Program-made: the position numbers and the translations under genes
In this document: in pieces, positions 60,679 through 64,000 of the stretch
Numbering within the stretch: position 1 is the first letter of the stretch
Layout of the letters: each line of letters begins with the position of its first letter
Source of the DNA: Rhyacophila brunnea
Taxonomy: Eukaryota > Arthropoda > Insecta > Trichoptera > Rhyacophilidae
Direction of reading: 5' to 3'
DNA length: 64,000 nt
Assembly (NCBI GenBank): GCA_022495005.1
Contig: JAGYXB010000687.1
Span: 1,426,001 to 1,490,000 of the forward strand
The notes under the pieces: generated by a model
Seen by the model: only the letters and a program-made list of their open reading frames with translations
Told to the model about the DNA's origin: nothing
Database searches by the model: none

Positions 60679-60740
60679 CTGAAAATCAAAATAGTATATA
60701 AGTAATAAAATTAATAATTTGCGAACACCTAAAAACGCCC

Positions 60741-60810
60741 GCGACGGCCAAGTGGTAACGTGTCTTTTTATGAAGTCATGGGCCTCGGGCAAGGCCGACT
60801 ACATTCAGAC
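60741..60810 (+). repeat. S1 SINE head fragment in the intron
   Basis: GCGACGGCCAAGTGGTAACG is a near-perfect A-box region. The following TGTC...TTATGAAGTCATGGGCCTCGG matches the head of the 798-1008 copy up to the B box, which is destroyed. It lies about 60 bases upstream of the acceptor of the 59635 exon. Confidence 0.5.
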
Positions 60811-60814
60811 CGTG

Positions 60815-61490
60815 ACACTGAATTTCGAATTACGATGGTAGTGCTAGTTTTTATTACAATTGTCATGCAATGCGGTAACCTGTTCACAATAAATGAAATT
60901 TTTCGATTACATATTTCCTTCAAATTTTTACCATTTATTTCAATATGCAAGAATCGCCATTTTTTACACAGAGTTTACCATATTGCATTCGAAATATGAG
61001 CAATAAAAAGCTTTACCACCGAAGGCTTGGCTATAGTTGGTCTTTGTCCTGGATATACCCAGAGCATGGCCCTAATCAGTTTAGCGAGTGGCTACCATCC
61101 ACATCTCATTTTTAAAATCTGTTTTAAAACCGCTTCGTGAAGCGACCAAGATTCACATCAGATTGTAGAGCGAATGAAAGAAGCTATTACAAAAATATAG
61201 AGGTGGACGGCCAATAGCCATGAAAGGAGCTTATAATTGATTGATAGCTTCAAACATTTTTCAGGTAATTATTATTTTTTAATACTGAATAGGTACGAAT
61301 AAAATTTATTACGATTGTTAGATTCAAAATTATAGAGACTACATAGTTTCAAAAAACCATCTGAAATATATCTGTATTTGAATTTAATTTCCAATTTACT
61401 TTTCTATTTTGATTTTTTTGGGAAACCAGTTTAGCCTTTCGATATATTCAGACACTAGCCGTACTCGTCAACTGCAAACACAGAATATAG
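60815..61490. other. Probable intron of the 59635 gene
   Basis: Mostly AT-rich. Within 61020-61260 the DNA is of higher complexity. A 30-codon minus frame (AMLWVYPGQRPTIAKPSV) ends at a donor-like GTG|GTAAAG in phase 0, which would join in frame to the 59635 exon. It does not look like a signal peptide, so I do not annotate it as an exon. Confidence 0.3.
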
Positions 61491-61498
61491 TTACATAA

Positions 61499-61705
61499 CA
61501 GTGGCGAAGAGTGGAAGTAGGCTGTTAAGATTCGACATAAATAGTGCACATTAAAATTCGTCAGTTATGCGTATTTGTTTTCATTGAAATAAGACTACAA
61601 TTTACAGATGGTGTCGGTTAGTTTTTAAAATTCAATTGAACCCTGAAGTTTAATGTCCAATATTTATGGCGGCTATTAACAGCCTACCTCCACCTTTCGC
61701 CACTG
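61499..61705. mobile_element. hAT-like MITE family A, copy 4
   Basis: The shortest copy, 207 bp. The ends are CAGTGGCGAAGAGTGGAAG and CACCTTTCGCCACTG. The flanks TTACATAA and TTACATAG form an 8-bp duplication with one mismatch. It retains TTAAGATTCGACATAAATAG and the GTTTTCATTGAAATAAGACT segment found in the longer copies. Confidence 0.88.
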
Positions 61706-61894
61706 TTACATAGTGATTATAATTATAAGCAACGCGAAATTTTAAATGTGATTTTACTATAATATAATACAGTCGATTTTTATGTACTTACTAGCAATAC
61801 TTTAAAAATGAATAGGTAGGTGCAATCGATAGACGGTAGGTACTTAATTGGAATTTAAATTTAAATTCTGAAGACGTCAAAAAGTGATACCAGG

Positions 61895-62084
61895 GGGTCT
61901 ATTCTATACTTATTGACCGCTAAAGTGATAAAGTGATAAATACGACGGCTAACTAGGGTAGGTTTGTATTAAAGTATTAGCACTTATTGTAACAATTACA
62001 ATAAGTGCTAATACTTTGATACAAACCTACCCTAAGTTTGATAATATTTATCACTTTAGCGGTCGATAAGTAAAGAATAGACCC
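61895..62084. mobile_element. Foldback MITE, GGGTCTATTCTATAC family, copy 2
   Basis: 190 bp that fold almost completely on themselves. The left end GGGTCTATTCTATACTTAT is answered by GGGTCTATTCTTTACTTAT on the other strand. It contains AGGGTAGGTTTGTAT and a central perfect palindrome built on GCACTTATTGTAAC. It shares the terminal 15 bases and the palindromic centre with 2301-2605, while the intervening arm sequence differs. Confidence 0.85.
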
Positions 62085-62089
62085 ACTGG

Positions 62090-62660
62090 GCCGCAAAAAA
62101 AACGATTCTAATAGAAAATTACAACACTTAAATTATAAAGAATTAAAATTGAAATTCTGTACAAAATAATTAATAATCAATTAAATAAATAACATTGTGC
62201 TTTTGAAATATAATTTAATATATTATATTCAAGAAGTTGGCATAGTTTATAAATCACTTTAAATGGTGTTAACTGTCAAATTTATTTACTAAAAATAAAA
62301 AAAAATATAATGAACAGTATATTATAATACTTATTACACATAATTTAATAACAATCAAGACCCACTTTGTCCGCTTCAACAGGACATTCTCAAAATTATA
62401 TATTAAAATAAATTATATTATCGAATAAGTATTATAATATTGTATTGTGATTTATTTGAATTTGAAATTGATTTCATGGATAATAATTGTTTTACCGAAT
62501 TATATTCGTATTATGTAGCCATAATACATAATATTCAAATCACTCACAATTCAATCAATACACAAAAAAGCACTCCGATATTATTAATAATAGTTTTAGC
62601 ACTGATAGATAGTATTATTGATTCACGTATCGACAATTTTTAAAAGTGAGGAGCACAGAA
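62090..62660. other. AT-rich non-coding stretch
   Basis: No feature recognised. The plus frame 62440-62643 is an AT-rich chance frame. Confidence 0.4.
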
Positions 62661-62666
62661 ACTCAC

Positions 62667-62887
62667 CAAAATAATCCATTCCTTGGATATCCCCATCTCT
62701 TCCCTGAATGGATGTCGGAACTAGAATCATCAGCTTTTATATCGACACCCAAGCGAAGGTCAATGGCAAGAAAGTTTCTCACGGGCGACGCGTACAGTCG
62801 GCGAAGACTTTCTTTGCAATCTGGTTTATTGGTGTTATTATAAGTAGGTTCACGGGACGGTAGCGAATCATTACATTTTCTATTCAT
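62667..62887 (-). CDS. Candidate coding exon of unknown product
   Basis: A minus-strand frame from an ATG at 62885-62887, or from a possible acceptor (AATAAACCAG, near 62817), runs about 73 codons. It ends at TTTTG followed by a good donor, GTGAGT (62666-62661), phase 2. The C-terminal part reads RRLYASPVRNFLAIDLRLG... and then SGKRWGYPRNGLF, where GKR resembles an amidation plus dibasic cleavage site of a peptide precursor. GC content is clearly above the flanks. No known neuropeptide or domain is recognised. The phase does not allow direct splicing to the 59635 exon. It may be noise. Confidence 0.3.
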
Positions 62888-62937
62888 AATTAATAGCGTT
62901 CTATAATTGATTTATTATCAGTTTTTTTACTGCCCAT

Positions 62938-62985
62938 TAGTGATGCACCGGGAACCGGTAATAACCGGTAATCGGCATACTCAAA
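62938..62985. mobile_element. Possible hAT terminus fragment
   Basis: TAGTGATGCACCGGGAACCG and the following repeated ACCGGTAAT words resemble the ends of BED-finger hAT transposons seen in insects. No partner end found. Confidence 0.25.
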
Positions 62986-63356
62986 TGTATTCTCATCGAC
63001 CGGAAATTAACTGAATCTGGGACTTGATAAGTACATTATGACAAAAGTAGATCAATATCTAGGAACACAAAATGACATATTATAAATATTACAGATGTAT
63101 TCTGATAATAAATGGTAATATATTTTTATTTCTAAAAATGTTCCTAATTAATATTCCTAATACCTATATTAATAAAATATGTTCCGTGTGTAATGTTGCA
63201 AAAACATACGACTAAAAGGTTATCAAATTTGTACTATAGATTCTTAAAACGTCATAGCAGCCATTTTTTCTGATTCCCGTCAAAAAATTACATTTGCCTT
63301 CAGTATTATTTGGCAAATCATCATGTAAAGATTCACAGTTATACAGCATATACAAT

Positions 63357-64000
63357 GCGTTAAAAATTATTATAAAAATAATGAATCTATTCGAGCTACG
63401 TTTCGTGCATTAAGTGAAAAGTATGGTCAAAATAATCGACCTACAGAGCTTACTATTCGTAATTTAATTGGAAAATATTCGAGTTAAATGGTAATATTTG
63501 TGATGTTAAAAATCCAACTCGTGAAAAATGTAAACGTACTGCTGAAAATATCGATGTTCTAAATCAAAATGTGGATGAAAATCCAAAACAATCAATTATT
63601 ATACGTTGTTCTCGAGAACTTGGACTATCACTACTTGGGATATTCTTCATAAATATTTGTATTTGAAGGCGTATAAAATTGAAAAGAACTTCAATCGAAT
63701 GACCATTTGGTGTGTCAAAATTTTGCTAATTGGGTTTTAGAGCGACTTGAAATAGACCCATTATTTCATGAAAAGTCGTCTTTAGAGAAAAAGCTCATTA
63801 TTCTTTAAATGGCTTTGTAAATAAGCACAGTAATTGTGGAGTAATGAAAAATCGCATGCATGCTGTTCTTGAAACACCTTTACATGCACAAAAACGAATA
63901 GTCTGGTATGGTTTATGGTCTGGAGTTGTAATATTGGAGCGTATTGTTGTGAAAACAAAAATACCAATTCAGTTAAGGTTCAAATAGACTATATGACGAT
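63357..64000 (+). pseudogene. Mariner/Tc1-superfamily transposase, decayed, runs off the window
   Basis: Plus-strand translation across shifting frames. An N-terminal helix-turn-helix comes first (VKNYYKNNESIRATFRALSE, YGQNNRPTELTIRNLIGK). A second DNA-binding part follows (RTAENIDVLNQNVDENPKQS, then RELGLS and WDILHKYLYLKAYKI). The linker is ANWVLERLEIDPLF, and the start of the catalytic core is EKAHYSLNGFVNKH followed by HAVLETPLHAQK and VWYGLWSGVV. This order is that of the insect family with a DUF4817-type helix-turn-helix and an FSDEAHF catalytic motif. Here the motif reads F-R-E-K-A-H, so the first catalytic Asp is lost. At least four frame changes and several stops make it inactive. 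The start Met and 5' end are missing or mutated, and the 3' part lies beyond the window. The family match is from memory. Confidence 0.8.

Noticed and set aside
60679..60792. Extending the secreted-protein frame to the ATG at 60792
   Set aside because: A strong splice acceptor at 60679-60681 and the S1 SINE fragment at 60741-60810 show this part is intronic. The extra 38 residues are not signal-peptide-like at their start.
60990..61090. Minus-strand 30-codon frame with a phase-0 donor as the missing first exon
   Set aside because: It would join in frame, but the encoded sequence is not a signal peptide and a stop precedes it shortly upstream.
1..64000. CRISPR array, bacterial operons, ribosomal RNA or intact viral genes
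   Set aside because: No regularly spaced repeats, no ribosome-binding-site-led gene runs, no rRNA-like blocks and no viral gene order were seen. Introns and SINEs fit a eukaryote.

Overview
The window looks like insect (arthropod) nuclear DNA. It is strongly AT-rich, with very long non-coding stretches and canonical GT/AG introns. It has an interstitial (CCTAA)n array matching the insect telomere repeat, tRNA-derived SINEs, decayed non-LTR reverse transcriptase tails, a decayed mariner-type transposase and several families of short inverted-repeat (MITE) transposons. Nothing bacterial or viral-looking was seen. The order cannot be fixed from sequence alone; a hemipteran such as an aphid is my best guess and a lepidopteran is the alternative.

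Only two protein-coding loci can be supported well, both on the minus strand. The first is the N-terminal coding exon of the Na+/K+-ATPase beta subunit (nervana family) at 49431-49560. It ends in a perfect GTAAGT donor, and no downstream exon was recognised, so its first intron may cover much of the region to the left. The second is a 347-codon terminal exon at 59635-60678. It encodes the end of a signal peptide followed by a Gly/Ser/Pro/Gln-rich, cysteine-free secreted chain of unknown function. A weaker candidate exon lies at 62667-62887.

The first 49 kb contains no recognised coding gene. AT-rich DNA there alternates with blocks of higher GC and high complexity (for example 7.5, 8.7, 12.8, 20.6, 22.6, 24.4, 30.6, 33.0, 36.1 and 44.6 kb). 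Several carry cAMP-response-element palindromes or homeodomain/POU-like sites. This layout is typical of intronic or intergenic regulatory DNA, but that is inference.

Mobile DNA is the richest signal. There is a 1.38-kb almost perfect palindrome flanked by TTAA (19192-20571), with a tip-deleted sibling fragment next door. Four copies of one hAT-like MITE begin with CAGTGGCGA and have 8-bp target duplications; one of them carries a 33-bp hairpin with its own 8-bp duplication. Two copies of a second hAT-like MITE are rich in GGAGCGG. Two foldback elements begin with GGGTCTATTCTATAC. Also present are a 260-bp MITE at 22981-23240, a long-TIR element at 54080-54533, a 430-bp direct repeat pair 20 kb apart, several SINE/tRNA-like copies, and reverse transcriptase tails at 11.7, 41.9 and 45.5 kb. 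The right edge holds a frameshifted mariner/Tc1-type transposase that runs off the window.
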